NCBI GenBank assembly: GCA_028284195.1 | Contig: JANQSE010000002.1 | Span: 496,001-560,000 of the forward strand | DNA length: 64,000 nt | Source: Balneola sp. | GTDB lineage: Bacteria; Bacteroidota; Rhodothermia; Balneolales; Balneolaceae | Direction of reading: 5' to 3' | Notes under the pieces: generated by a model | The model's input: only the letters and a program-made list of their open reading frames with translations | What the model was told of the DNA's origin: nothing | Databases searched by the model: none | Made by a program: the position numbers and the translations under genes | Shown: positions 46,362 through 55,326 of the stretch, one piece after another | Layout: every line of letters begins with the position of its first letter | Position numbering within the stretch: position 1 is the stretch's first letter

Positions 46362-47501
46362 TTAATAGTTCAGCAGAATACTAAATCTCAATGTGTTTGC
46401 GAGCGGGTGGTCAGATTCCAGGGTTTTTATGTAACTGAAATCGACTCCAAATTGATTTAATCTGATTCCGGCTCCAAAGGTAATGTATTCTCTGTCACCA
46501 TTTTTAGGGTCTTCATAATAGTATCCACCGCGTATGGCAAATTGTTTTCTGTACCAGTATTCCATACCTGCACCAATCATAAATTGCTGGAGTAAACTTA
46601 CATTGGTTCGCTGCCCGGTATTTGGATCGAGGGGCCTGTACGTATCCCAGGATTTTATAAGTGCTCTTAATGGATTTACTGCTTTAAATTCAAAAGTAGT
46701 GTCACTAGTAGCGGTTACTTCCTGTCGTGCCATCACTTTCGAAATATCTACAGCAAGTGTTAACTCGTTAGTTCTTTCTTCATCCAACCCAATATTTATG
46801 GCAGGCCCAAATCGTAGAACTGTAGGAATAGGGTCTTTCTGAGCGTTGTCAGAATATTGAATTCCAGGCCCAAGGTTAGAAAGGTTGATCCCAAAACTTG
46901 CCACTGCATCAGAGGGGCCAAAATCAAATGGGTTTGATTTGTAAAGCATAGCTAGGTCAACCCCAACGCTGGAACCGGGGTTTACTTTTTGGCCTGATAT
47001 ACTTGTGCCGTTTGCAAGGCTTGAGTAAATCAAACGAAGACCCCCGCCTACCGCAAGGTTTGCATTTACTTCGGTGCCATAAGAAAATCCCAGTGATAAT
47101 TCGTAACTGTTAAACCTAGAAATAACATCTGGGGTTTCTCCTGTTTCTGCCTGCTCTCCTAAGTTAAGGTAAGTAATATGGCCGCCAACCGTACCGATGC
47201 CTTCTATATACTGTTTAACTACCACATAATCGTAGAAGAGATCGCTAACCCCAAAGTTAGCCAGCCAGTTTGAGTGTGTGATACTTGCTTGATTGTCGCG
47301 CTGGAATGCAAGCCCGGCCGGATTCCAAAACAAAGCAGCAGCATTATCTGCTATAGCTACTCCGGTATTTCCCATGCCGGCTCCTCGGGAATCAGGTTCT
47401 ATTTGCAAAAATGGAACTCCAGTAATACCAACCTGGGCGTTTATGGTTAAAGGCAAGAGCAAAATTAAATTTGCCAGAATTAAAATGTATGTCTTTTTCA
47501 T
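46362..47501 (-). CDS. porV: T9SS outer-membrane protein PorV
   Basis: Outer-membrane beta-barrel protein that shuttles T9SS cargo from the SprA translocon to the PorU sortase. It has a signal peptide ending NAQ and the PorV/PorQ opening VPFLQIEPDSRGAGMGNTGVA with AALFWNPAGLAF. The C-terminus has barrel strands (NTLRFSILLNY) with terminal aromatics. Length is 379 aa, in the family range. It lies 56 bases after porU and directly before the T9SS-secreted M6-like gene. Confidence 0.92.
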   Translation of the reverse strand: MKKTYILILANLILLLPLTINAQVGITGVPFLQIEPDSRGAGMGNTGVAIADNAAALFWNPAGLAFQRDNQASITHSNWLANFGVSDLFYDYVVVKQYIEGIGTVGGHITYLNLGEQAETGETPDVISRFNSYELSLGFSYGTEVNANLAVGGGLRLIYSSLANGTSISGQKVNPGSSVGVDLAMLYKSNPFDFGPSDAVASFGINLSNLGPGIQYSDNAQKDPIPTVLRFGPAINIGLDEERTNELTLAVDISKVMARQEVTATSDTTFEFKAVNPLRALIKSWDTYRPLDPNTGQRTNVSLLQQFMIGAGMEYWYRKQFAIRGGYYYEDPKNGDREYITFGAGIRLNQFGVDFSYIKTLESDHPLANTLRFSILLNY

Positions 47502-47557
47502 AATTATTCTAAGTTTTGAGAAATATAACGCATTAAAACGATTAATAATACGCTCAA

Positions 47558-50500
47558 CTATCTAATGATTACGAGCTTTTCGATTTTTTCGATTGATTGT
47601 CTTCCTTCTGGGGTATCTGTTGCAACCCGAAGCACATAAATATAAGTACCGTTACCCAGGCGATCATTATCCCTGTCACGGCCATTCCATGGAATATTGG
47701 CATAAGAACTAGATGTAATAAGTGATTCTTGCTTGATGTGTTGTACAGGTTTTCCGCTTAGCGTGTAAATTTTGATTGATACATCTAATGGATTACCCGG
47801 CTGATTATGTTCGAATGAGAATTGAGTTTTATTGTTCATTGGATTAGGATAATTATATACACTCCTAATCAGCAGCTCATTCTGGGGTGCTACCTCGAAA
47901 AAGATTTCTTCTTCATTAGGATTGTTATGCACATCCCAGGCCCGAACTTTCAGCGTGTAACTTCCCTCCGGAAGCTGATCCAGAGGAAACTCGATACGCC
48001 CTCCAGTAAAATCATTTAAGTTGCCCTCATAAAATTCATTGAGGATAAATGTTTGTTGTGGTTTTGTATCGATTGTAGCAATTATTTCATGTCCTACTCC
48101 TGTTCCTGTAGTGTTTATTCCTGAATTATCTTGTAGTTCAACGATCAAAGTTGGTGAGTCGCTAACCAAATTTCCGTTTACAAACTTTTCGTCGTTTAAG
48201 AAAACATTTAGTGAAGGCCCTGAGCCATCATTAACAGCCGATGGGTTTACTCCGTTAAAAGTAATACCGGTGAAAGTGCCTCCGGCATATTCATTATCTC
48301 CGTTGGTGTATAAAACTATCCTTCCATTTTCATCAGAGTTTCCAATATCTTTTGGAACAACGAAAATCTGGTTAAATGCACCATTTTGTACAGATGCTTT
48401 TCCTTTAAAGAGCAGATCGGATTCAACGGTATATGTGCAGTTGCCATTTAGTACGCATGTCCAATCTCTTTCCGGCAGGCTTACTGAACGTTTGGCATCA
48501 AAAACAGAAATTGTGGTTTCTCCGGAGAAAGCATTATCAATATTACCTGCCGCATTCTCTATTCGCCCCGTAATTGTTATTTGATCTAATGCCCGAATAG
48601 TTAATGTAGTATCTTTATTGAGTACTTCTACACCGTTAATTGATGAGATAACGGCCTTTCTTGACGGAAGTTTAAAAATTGTAGCAGGATCACCTAGTAA
48701 AACAAATTTTTTGTTATTGGTAGATGAACCTATAGGTGAACTGCTACTTCCCACCAATGAGTTTTTTGTTTCTCTCATGATGTCGCCTAATCGCTTAGGT
48801 GAACCATCAGCATTTCTTTCTGCCATTCGCTGAGACAGGGCTATGTTCAGTCCAAAATTGTTATTGGCACTAATGTTGGAACTGGTATAAACAACTCTTG
48901 TTGTAGTAAATGCAGCAATGGCTCCGCCGTTTGAGGCGGTTACAAATCGCTCCGCTCCTGATTGGTCACTGGTATCATCGTAGCGTCCAAACTGGCAGGT
49001 AGCAGTAACCAATACACAAAGCCTACTTTTATTGGTGAAGTTAGTGATATACTGCGATAGAAAGAGCTCCTCATCGGAAAGAGTTTGCTCGTTACCATGT
49101 CCAGAGTAATTTAGAACAAGGGTTCCGTTATTTACTGAACTAATAAAATCGTTTGTAGCTTCTGGGATTTGTCGCCCGGCTCCGGTAATTTCTTCCGGAT
49201 AAGAGAATGCATAGATTTTTTTAATTCGGATTCCTGGTTCATTTACGTTCATCATCTCTGCTGATACATCTGCGTTTATAGTATGCAGATCCCGGTTTCG
49301 CAAAGGCTCAGGAAAATCGTCATCTGCTGCAAAGGTGAACAAGTTCTGCCAATCTCCCGCATTGGCGTCATTTTCATAGCGTTTTATTTTTTCTACAAAA
49401 TTAAAGCCTTCGGTGCGGGTTTGGGCAATAATTCTTCCAACTCCAATATCAATAAGGAAAGAAGCGGATGTATTACCGCCTCCAAAGTCTCCCTCAGATT
49501 CGTCCATATATCCGAAGTAATCATCTGTTCCAAACGACCCCCCCCCCCCGCCTGTAGCTCTTACAGTTGATTGCGTACTTTGATAAGTAAGTACATGATT
49601 GATTAAAGCATTTGGTACAATATTTTTTGTGTCGTAAGAAGTATCTCCAAAAAGTAGCAGGTAAGATGGAGGGTTTTCACCATCGGCAATAGCTCTGTCA
49701 TAAAGAAATTTCAGGTAATCGCGAATCGCTGTTGGATCTTTAACACCACCTGAAAACTCATTAAGAATTTGATCTTGGGTAACCAATACCGAAGAAAGTC
49801 CCTGTGATTCTCTGTAATTAACCAACTCTCTGGCAGGATCCAATAACGCTTCAGAGGCAACGACTACATACTCAGGATATTCGTTAATTCCCCTTAGATT
49901 TTGATTGGGGATTTGAGTTCCGGCATTGGGAGCTACGAGGTTAGTTTGGGCAATAATTTGTCTGCCATCATTTTGGAAATAGTCGAGGTTAAAATCAGAA
50001 CTGTTGGATGAGACCTGGAGCCTGATTGGAGAAACAGGGTTGGTTACATCTAACACATAGGGAGCTGAAGAAAAGTTTTGAAGACGGAAAGTAACTTCAG
50101 TAACTGGGTCGTTGTCGTTTTCTGTGTAGAAAAACAATCGCTCATTTTCTGCTGAGAGGGAACGGTTAAATGTAAGCCTTAACCAATCGACAAAAGCAAC
50201 ACTGTTTTGTTGGCGATGGGTTACTCTGGCAGTTAAATCAAAAGTATTGTTATCAGGACTTACTGTTACTGTGTTTGTGAAATTATAGGCAACAGCTGCA
50301 GGCCCTTCGTTTCCGTTATATCCTCTTGAGCTACTAGTTGAAGAAAGGCTGCCCATTGTTTGATTGGCTACATCTGTACCGTTTAAGTTTATATCAAAAG
50401 TAGTGAGTGCTTCTGAACGCGCATACATTCTCCCGGAAACAAAAACTTCTACGTTTGATCCTAAATTTGGCAAAGTATCTTTTAGCACCGATATAATACT

Positions 50501-51481
50501 ATTGCTTTGTGAAGAAGGTATTTGCTGCCCCAGCCAAAAACGCCCCGACTTGAACCTATCTTCTGGTTTAACCAGTTCGTCATCTTTCCATATAAAATCG
50601 GTGAAGGTAGTTACGGTTGCAGTAGGATTTAAGCCCGTATTCGCAGAGGAAAGCCTCATACCATTTTGCGAACCAACAGTCAGAAATATATAATTAAGAT
50701 CAGAATAAGGATGGACGCTATGTTGAAATATTTGCCCATTTCGAAATGTTCTATGTGGACTGTTGCCATAAAAGATTATACGATCTTGTACATCGAAAGA
50801 ACCATCAGATTCTCCTTCTACAATAATTGGTATTTGTGAAAAAGCAGGGCGGGCGGCACTGTTTAATTCCGGAAGTTGATATCCATCGGTTCCCCATAAC
50901 TGAATATTTCTTGGGTCAATCGAAGAGATATTAATTCCTAGACTGGATAAGTACGCGCTATTGAGTTGGTATATTTGATTACCTGAAATTGGGATCTTAT
51001 ACCAGATTCCTGAAGCAAGGGGGGAATCAGTAAATATATTTGTACTTGTTTTTGACTTAATCAGAGCGCTATTTCTTTTGTAAACTCTGAATCGGAGTTT
51101 AGTAGTAACTATGGTTCCTATATCTGAATGCCTTGCTCTGTGTATTAAAACAGGTACGTATTCCTGATTCTTAAAAATACCGGATGGCAATAGCTGAACA
51201 ACACTTACTGAATCAGATGAAATGAGCAAAGCCTTTTGTGTTTCTTCATCTAGCATTCGATAAGAATTACTTGTGTTCTGCTCCAGGATCTTAATAGCAG
51301 GCTGTCCATTTACAACCGGAACCAGCATTTGGTGTGGAGGAAGTACAGCATGATCATCATTTACCAATTCATAATCAGTAAATGATTCTGTTTCTGTTGT
51401 TACTTTTATCTTCTGAGCTGTTGCTTCAGTCAGGAAAAAGAAACCAACCAATCCACAAAAAAGCAGAAGCTTGATCTTCAT
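47558..51481 (-). CDS. porU: T9SS sortase PorU (C25 gingipain-like)
   Basis: Surface protease that cuts the C-terminal signal of T9SS cargo and attaches it to A-LPS. It has an N-terminal signal peptide (residues 1-22) and a long N-terminal region. The C25 catalytic domain (about residues 540-960) contains the catalytic histidine in LNYSGHGNEQ (about 795) and cysteine in LVTATCQFGRYDD (about 829). The end resembles a CTD (YNYPNPMNNKTQFSF ... NGTYIYVLRV). Length is 1307 aa, normal for the family. A G12 run inside the catalytic domain (about residue 645) encodes Gly residues and could make expression slip-prone. Confidence 0.94.
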   Translation of the reverse strand: MKIKLLLFCGLVGFFFLTEATAQKIKVTTETESFTDYELVNDDHAVLPPHQMLVPVVNGQPAIKILEQNTSNSYRMLDEETQKALLISSDSVSVVQLLPSGIFKNQEYVPVLIHRARHSDIGTIVTTKLRFRVYKRNSALIKSKTSTNIFTDSPLASGIWYKIPISGNQIYQLNSAYLSSLGINISSIDPRNIQLWGTDGYQLPELNSAARPAFSQIPIIVEGESDGSFDVQDRIIFYGNSPHRTFRNGQIFQHSVHPYSDLNYIFLTVGSQNGMRLSSANTGLNPTATVTTFTDFIWKDDELVKPEDRFKSGRFWLGQQIPSSQSNSIISVLKDTLPNLGSNVEVFVSGRMYARSEALTTFDINLNGTDVANQTMGSLSSTSSSRGYNGNEGPAAVAYNFTNTVTVSPDNNTFDLTARVTHRQQNSVAFVDWLRLTFNRSLSAENERLFFYTENDNDPVTEVTFRLQNFSSAPYVLDVTNPVSPIRLQVSSNSSDFNLDYFQNDGRQIIAQTNLVAPNAGTQIPNQNLRGINEYPEYVVVASEALLDPARELVNYRESQGLSSVLVTQDQILNEFSGGVKDPTAIRDYLKFLYDRAIADGENPPSYLLLFGDTSYDTKNIVPNALINHVLTYQSTQSTVRATGGGGGSFGTDDYFGYMDESEGDFGGGNTSASFLIDIGVGRIIAQTRTEGFNFVEKIKRYENDANAGDWQNLFTFAADDDFPEPLRNRDLHTINADVSAEMMNVNEPGIRIKKIYAFSYPEEITGAGRQIPEATNDFISSVNNGTLVLNYSGHGNEQTLSDEELFLSQYITNFTNKSRLCVLVTATCQFGRYDDTSDQSGAERFVTASNGGAIAAFTTTRVVYTSSNISANNNFGLNIALSQRMAERNADGSPKRLGDIMRETKNSLVGSSSSPIGSSTNNKKFVLLGDPATIFKLPSRKAVISSINGVEVLNKDTTLTIRALDQITITGRIENAAGNIDNAFSGETTISVFDAKRSVSLPERDWTCVLNGNCTYTVESDLLFKGKASVQNGAFNQIFVVPKDIGNSDENGRIVLYTNGDNEYAGGTFTGITFNGVNPSAVNDGSGPSLNVFLNDEKFVNGNLVSDSPTLIVELQDNSGINTTGTGVGHEIIATIDTKPQQTFILNEFYEGNLNDFTGGRIEFPLDQLPEGSYTLKVRAWDVHNNPNEEEIFFEVAPQNELLIRSVYNYPNPMNNKTQFSFEHNQPGNPLDVSIKIYTLSGKPVQHIKQESLITSSSYANIPWNGRDRDNDRLGNGTYIYVLRVATDTPEGRQSIEKIEKLVIIR
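49538..49549 (-). repeat. G12 homopolymer within porU
   Basis: Twelve consecutive C on the + strand, i.e. G12 on the coding strand, encode glycines upstream of the catalytic His and Cys. The flank reads ACAGGC then the run then TCG. Length changes of one or two would truncate the sortase before its active site. Confidence 0.85.
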
Positions 51482-51744
51482 TAATTACTAAATAGTTCGT
51501 CAAAAAAATAACTAACGCACTAAGCGCGAGAATAGTAGCTGTTTGAAATAGTAATAATAGATTTAGACTTTTAAGTGAAGCAGGTTGCCCTGACTGTAAT
51601 GTTTATTCGTTTTTAATGAATAGAATTGTAGCGGTATTACTAGTCGTATAATGGTTTTGTTAAAGTCTGATGCTAGTATATGTGAGTTCAGTAATAATGT
51701 CAAACAAAAAAGAGGCTTTTTTAAAAGGCCGCTTTTTGAAGTTC
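51482..51744. other. Intergenic region upstream of porU
   Basis: A 263-base AT-rich stretch between porU and the thiolase gene, both on the minus strand. It holds the thiolase terminator and presumably the porU promoter. No ORF, RNA gene or clear TAnnTTTG box for porU was identified. Confidence 0.5.
51703..51732 (-). terminator. Rho-independent terminator after the thiolase gene
   Basis: On the minus strand, GGCCTTTTAAAAAAGCC can fold with a one-base bulge and is followed by a T-rich run (CTCTTTTTT). It lies 13 bases beyond the thiolase stop. Confidence 0.55.
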
Positions 51745-52923
51745 CTAAATCATTTCTATTACAAGGGCAGAAGCACCACCGCCACCATTACAGATCCCTG
51801 CGCAACCATATTTACCACCAGTCCTTTTAAGTGCATGTAACAGAGTAACCACAATGCGTGCTCCCGAGCAACCAATGGGGTGGCCAATGCTCACTGCCCC
51901 GCCATGAATGTTTACTTTGGAAGCATCAAGCTCAAGTATTTGATTGTTTGCTAAAGAAACCACCGAAAATGCTTCATTGATTTCAAAGAGGTCGATATCA
52001 TTTTTGGACAAACCTGCTTTTTTGAGAGCAATGGGAATAGCGTCAGAAGGTGCGGTGGTAAACCATTCGGGTGCTTTGGCAGCACTGCCATGGCTCATAA
52101 TTTTTGCTATAGGAGTAAGTCCAAGTTCTTGGGCTTTATCAGCACTCATTACCAAAACAGCGGCTGCGCCATCATTAATGCTTGAAGCGTTTGCTGCAGT
52201 AACGGTACCTTCTTTTTCAAAAACCGGGCGAAGAGTGGGAATCTTGTCATAATTTACCCGGGCTACTTCTTCGTCTTTATCAACTATGGTAACATTTCCT
52301 TTTCGATCGGTAATTTTCACTTTAATTATCTCGTCATTAAAGTATCCTTTTTCTTGTGTTTTTTGGGCCCTTTTGTAAGATTCTATTGCAAATTCATCTT
52401 GATCTTCTCGGCTGATGTTGCATTCTTTGGCACAGATCTCGGCCGCATTGCCCATGGCAAAATCATTATAAACATCCCAAAGGCCATCTTTTAAAATACC
52501 ATCCTGGGCTTGTACATGTCCATACTTTGAACCATATCTGTGTTTTGGCAAATAATAAGGCACATTACTCATGCTCTCCATACCGCCGGCTACAATAACA
52601 TCGGCATCGCCTAAGCGGATTTGATCGACAGCAATCATGATAGCTTTCATTCCGGAAGCACAAACTTTATTAACCGTAGTACTTGGTGTTTTTTGTGAAA
52701 GCCCGGCTTTTAAAGCGGCTTGCCGAGCAGGTGCCTGGCCGATGCCGGCTGTTAATACATTTCCCATCACAATTTCCTGTACTTCGTTTGGCGCTATCCC
52801 TGAAGCTTTTAGAAGTTCTATAATTGCCATGCTTCCAAGTTCAGGAGCTGTAAAAGAAGAAAGGCTTCCTCCAAAAGCACCAATTGGGGTTCGCTTTGCT
52901 TCAACTATTACTACGTCTCGCAT
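51745..52923 (-). CDS. Acetyl-CoA C-acyltransferase (thiolase)
   Basis: Condenses or cleaves acyl-CoA, e.g. two acetyl-CoA to acetoacetyl-CoA, or the thiolytic step of beta-oxidation. All three catalytic elements are visible: the nucleophilic Cys in TVNKVCASGMKA (near residue 88), the His in SIGHPIGCSGAR, and the second Cys in CAGICNGGGGASAL. Length is 392 aa, the usual tetrameric thiolase length. The N-terminal motif RTPIGAFGG is typical of acetyl-CoA acetyltransferases. It is preceded by metB with an 81-base gap; no other beta-oxidation gene adjoins it. Confidence 0.93.
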   Translation of the reverse strand: MRDVVIVEAKRTPIGAFGGSLSSFTAPELGSMAIIELLKASGIAPNEVQEIVMGNVLTAGIGQAPARQAALKAGLSQKTPSTTVNKVCASGMKAIMIAVDQIRLGDADVIVAGGMESMSNVPYYLPKHRYGSKYGHVQAQDGILKDGLWDVYNDFAMGNAAEICAKECNISREDQDEFAIESYKRAQKTQEKGYFNDEIIKVKITDRKGNVTIVDKDEEVARVNYDKIPTLRPVFEKEGTVTAANASSINDGAAAVLVMSADKAQELGLTPIAKIMSHGSAAKAPEWFTTAPSDAIPIALKKAGLSKNDIDLFEINEAFSVVSLANNQILELDASKVNIHGGAVSIGHPIGCSGARIVVTLLHALKRTGGKYGCAGICNGGGGASALVIEMI

Positions 52924-53004
52924 GATATAATGTCTTTAAAATTTGTGTTCTGAAAAGTGTTTCTCTTTGCTTTGTAAGTTACAGATAAAGCGAAAAAGGA
53001 TATG

Positions 53005-54141
53005 TTAAAAAGCTTGGTTGAGATCTTCAATCAGGTCATCAACATCTTCGATTCCTATGGAAAGCCGAATTAATGAATCTTTTAATCCGGCTTTTTCCCG
53101 AATTTCTTTTGGGATAGAACCGTGTGTCATGGATGCAGGATGGCTGATCAGTGACTCTACACCACCCAGGCTTTCGGCTAAAGTAAATATTTTTGTTCCT
53201 GCCATGAATTTGATTCCCGCTTTCATAGAATTATCTTTTAATGAAAATGAGACCATGGCACCAAAATCATCCATTTGCTCCGAAGCTAAATTATGTTGAG
53301 GGTGAGATGGTAATCCAGGGTAGTGAATTTCATCAACTAACTCATGATCGTTCAGATAAGAAGCAATTTTCTTTGCACTTTCTACCGCTCTTTGCACACG
53401 AACAGATAGAGTTTTGATTCCTCTTAAAACAAGGTAGCAATCCATTGGGCCCGGTACCGCTCCGGTTGATTTAACCTGGAAACGGAGGTTTTCCATAATT
53501 TCTTTATTCGACGTAGCAACCGCCCCATGAATAACATCGGAATGTCCCGCAAGGTATTTGGTGGCAGAATGAAGGGCTGCATCAGCTCCTAATTCTAAAG
53601 GGCGTTGCAGATAAGGTGAGGCAAAAGTGTTATCTACAATGGAAAATGCTCCATTCTTATGCGCAATCTTTGAAAGCTCTTTGATATCAACAACCCGAAG
53701 AAGAGGGTTCGTTGGGGTTTCTATCCAGAACATTTTTGTGTTGGGTTTAATTGCTTCTTTCACTTTGTTAAGATCCGTCATATCAATGAAGGAAAACTCA
53801 ATGCCATATGGTTCGAAAACAGAGGTAAAAAGGCGGTACGAACCACCATAAAGATCATTTGTAGCAATAATATGGTCTCCTGGACGGAACATTTTAAGCA
53901 GGGCATCCATAGCAGCAACGCCACTGGCAAAGCAGGCACATTCATCAGCACCTTCTAATCCGGCTATTAATTTCTCAAGGGCTGTTCTGGTTGGGTTTCC
54001 AACTCTGGCATAATCATAACCTTTATGCACATTGGGTGTTTCCTGGGCATAAGTAGATGTTTGAAAGATCGGTGGCATAACCGCACCGGATGTTTCTTCG
54101 TTTTGTTGTCCGGCATGGATGGTTTTGGTATTAAAACGCAT
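53005..54141 (-). CDS. Cystathionine gamma-synthase/lyase-family PLP enzyme
   Basis: Trans-sulfuration enzyme of the Cys/Met metabolism PLP family. It has MRFNTKTIHAGQ at the start, the Tyr/Arg-rich YDYARVGNPTRTALEK, and the PLP lysine in ALHSATKYLAGHSDVIHG. The C-terminal SLGGVESLISHPASMTH is conserved. Length is 378 aa. MetB (synthase) and MetC/CGL (lyase) are hard to separate by eye; the sequence fits the MetB/CGL type. It starts one base into the stop of the TPR lipoprotein gene. Confidence 0.92.
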   Translation of the reverse strand: MRFNTKTIHAGQQNEETSGAVMPPIFQTSTYAQETPNVHKGYDYARVGNPTRTALEKLIAGLEGADECACFASGVAAMDALLKMFRPGDHIIATNDLYGGSYRLFTSVFEPYGIEFSFIDMTDLNKVKEAIKPNTKMFWIETPTNPLLRVVDIKELSKIAHKNGAFSIVDNTFASPYLQRPLELGADAALHSATKYLAGHSDVIHGAVATSNKEIMENLRFQVKSTGAVPGPMDCYLVLRGIKTLSVRVQRAVESAKKIASYLNDHELVDEIHYPGLPSHPQHNLASEQMDDFGAMVSFSLKDNSMKAGIKFMAGTKIFTLAESLGGVESLISHPASMTHGSIPKEIREKAGLKDSLIRLSIGIEDVDDLIEDLNQAF

Positions 54142-55313
54142 TACAGGTTTGCCCAGCTTTCTTTAAGTTTGTTAAGGTTGGTAAGTTTATTATTGTAGTT
54201 TTCGTTTTGTGGATCAGATTCCAGCAATTTCGAATAATAGGTAATAGCAAAATCAGTAAGTGAAAGAGCCTTATTTCTTATTTCCTGTTTATCGGATTCG
54301 AAGGTATCGTCAAGTACGGAAAAATAATTTCCTGACATATTGTTATAAAATACAGCAAGGCTTTCTACAAACTCTAAGTTTGACGAATCGATTTTATAAG
54401 CTTCAACTAATTCATTTTCTGCTTTTTCCGATACTCCTATGACTTCTATCTTAAGATTTGAAGCAGAGGTAGTATCATTTTGTTGGTATGCTCTCTGCAA
54501 TTGAGGGAAAAGCATAGAAACTTGTTTATAAAGCTGTGTTCCGTACACATTATGAAGTCTGCCATCATTGGGATATTCTTCAACCAGTTTTTCCAGAAAA
54601 GAAAGAGATTCGGTAACATTGTTTTGGCTTATGTATGCATTAACGAGGCCGAAGGCAATATTTTTGTTTTTTATCGGGTCTTGATTTGCTTTTCTGTAAT
54701 TTGTTATTGCCTTGTCAGCATCTCCCTTTTCAAGGTATAAAAAACCAAGGCTTTCATACACTTCCGTATCTTGATTATGATCCGTGTTAACTGCTTCTAA
54801 GGTTTTGATTGCACCATCAATGTTTCTGTTATTGTATTGGGCTATAGAAAGAGATTTATAGCTTCCGGTATTTTCAGGTAACAATGTGATTGCATTTTCG
54901 AAATGTGCAACAGCCAGTGTTAGCGAGCTATCATTTTCGTTTTGATAGGTGTTCAGCCCTGCATTTTGTTCAAATTCCCAGTAACTGTTTACAAGGCTAT
55001 CAGCAGGATTTCTGTCTATTACATAGCTTTTGGAGGAATCTACTGCAGCCAACATTGATTGGTAATCAGGAACTCTTTCCATAGGTGATTTCTGCATGGC
55101 TATATTTCCATGAAGCTCTGCTTTTAGAAAGTATAATTCTGCAGAAGGGTTTTTCATGATTTCAGTTTCCACTTCAACAAGTGCTTGCTGATAATTTTCT
55201 TCCTCAATAAGATTATCGACAGAAAACTGTGATGCAGAACAGGAAATAAAAAACCCGACTATAAGCACCATGCTTACTCGTCGGGTAGATAATAGAATAG
55301 AATTGTTTTTCAT
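54141..55313 (-). CDS. TPR-repeat lipoprotein
   Basis: 390-aa exported protein with a lipobox signal (VGFFISCSAS) and several tetratricopeptide repeats (e.g. AVAHFENAITLLPENTGSYKSL, VYESLGFLYLEKGDADKAITNYRKA). It is likely anchored to a membrane and scaffolds protein interactions. A second TPR lipoprotein is encoded 13 bases upstream, and the two share arrangement and length class, suggesting duplication. No enzymatic motif is visible. Confidence 0.8.
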   Translation of the reverse strand: MKNNSILLSTRRVSMVLIVGFFISCSASQFSVDNLIEEENYQQALVEVETEIMKNPSAELYFLKAELHGNIAMQKSPMERVPDYQSMLAAVDSSKSYVIDRNPADSLVNSYWEFEQNAGLNTYQNENDSSLTLAVAHFENAITLLPENTGSYKSLSIAQYNNRNIDGAIKTLEAVNTDHNQDTEVYESLGFLYLEKGDADKAITNYRKANQDPIKNKNIAFGLVNAYISQNNVTESLSFLEKLVEEYPNDGRLHNVYGTQLYKQVSMLFPQLQRAYQQNDTTSASNLKIEVIGVSEKAENELVEAYKIDSSNLEFVESLAVFYNNMSGNYFSVLDDTFESDKQEIRNKALSLTDFAITYYSKLLESDPQNENYNNKLTNLNKLKESWANL

Positions 55314-55326
55314 AAGTAAAATGGGA

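Noticed and set aside
48039-48584. 181-aa + strand ORF within porU
   Set aside because: Antisense shadow; porU has clear homology throughout this stretch.
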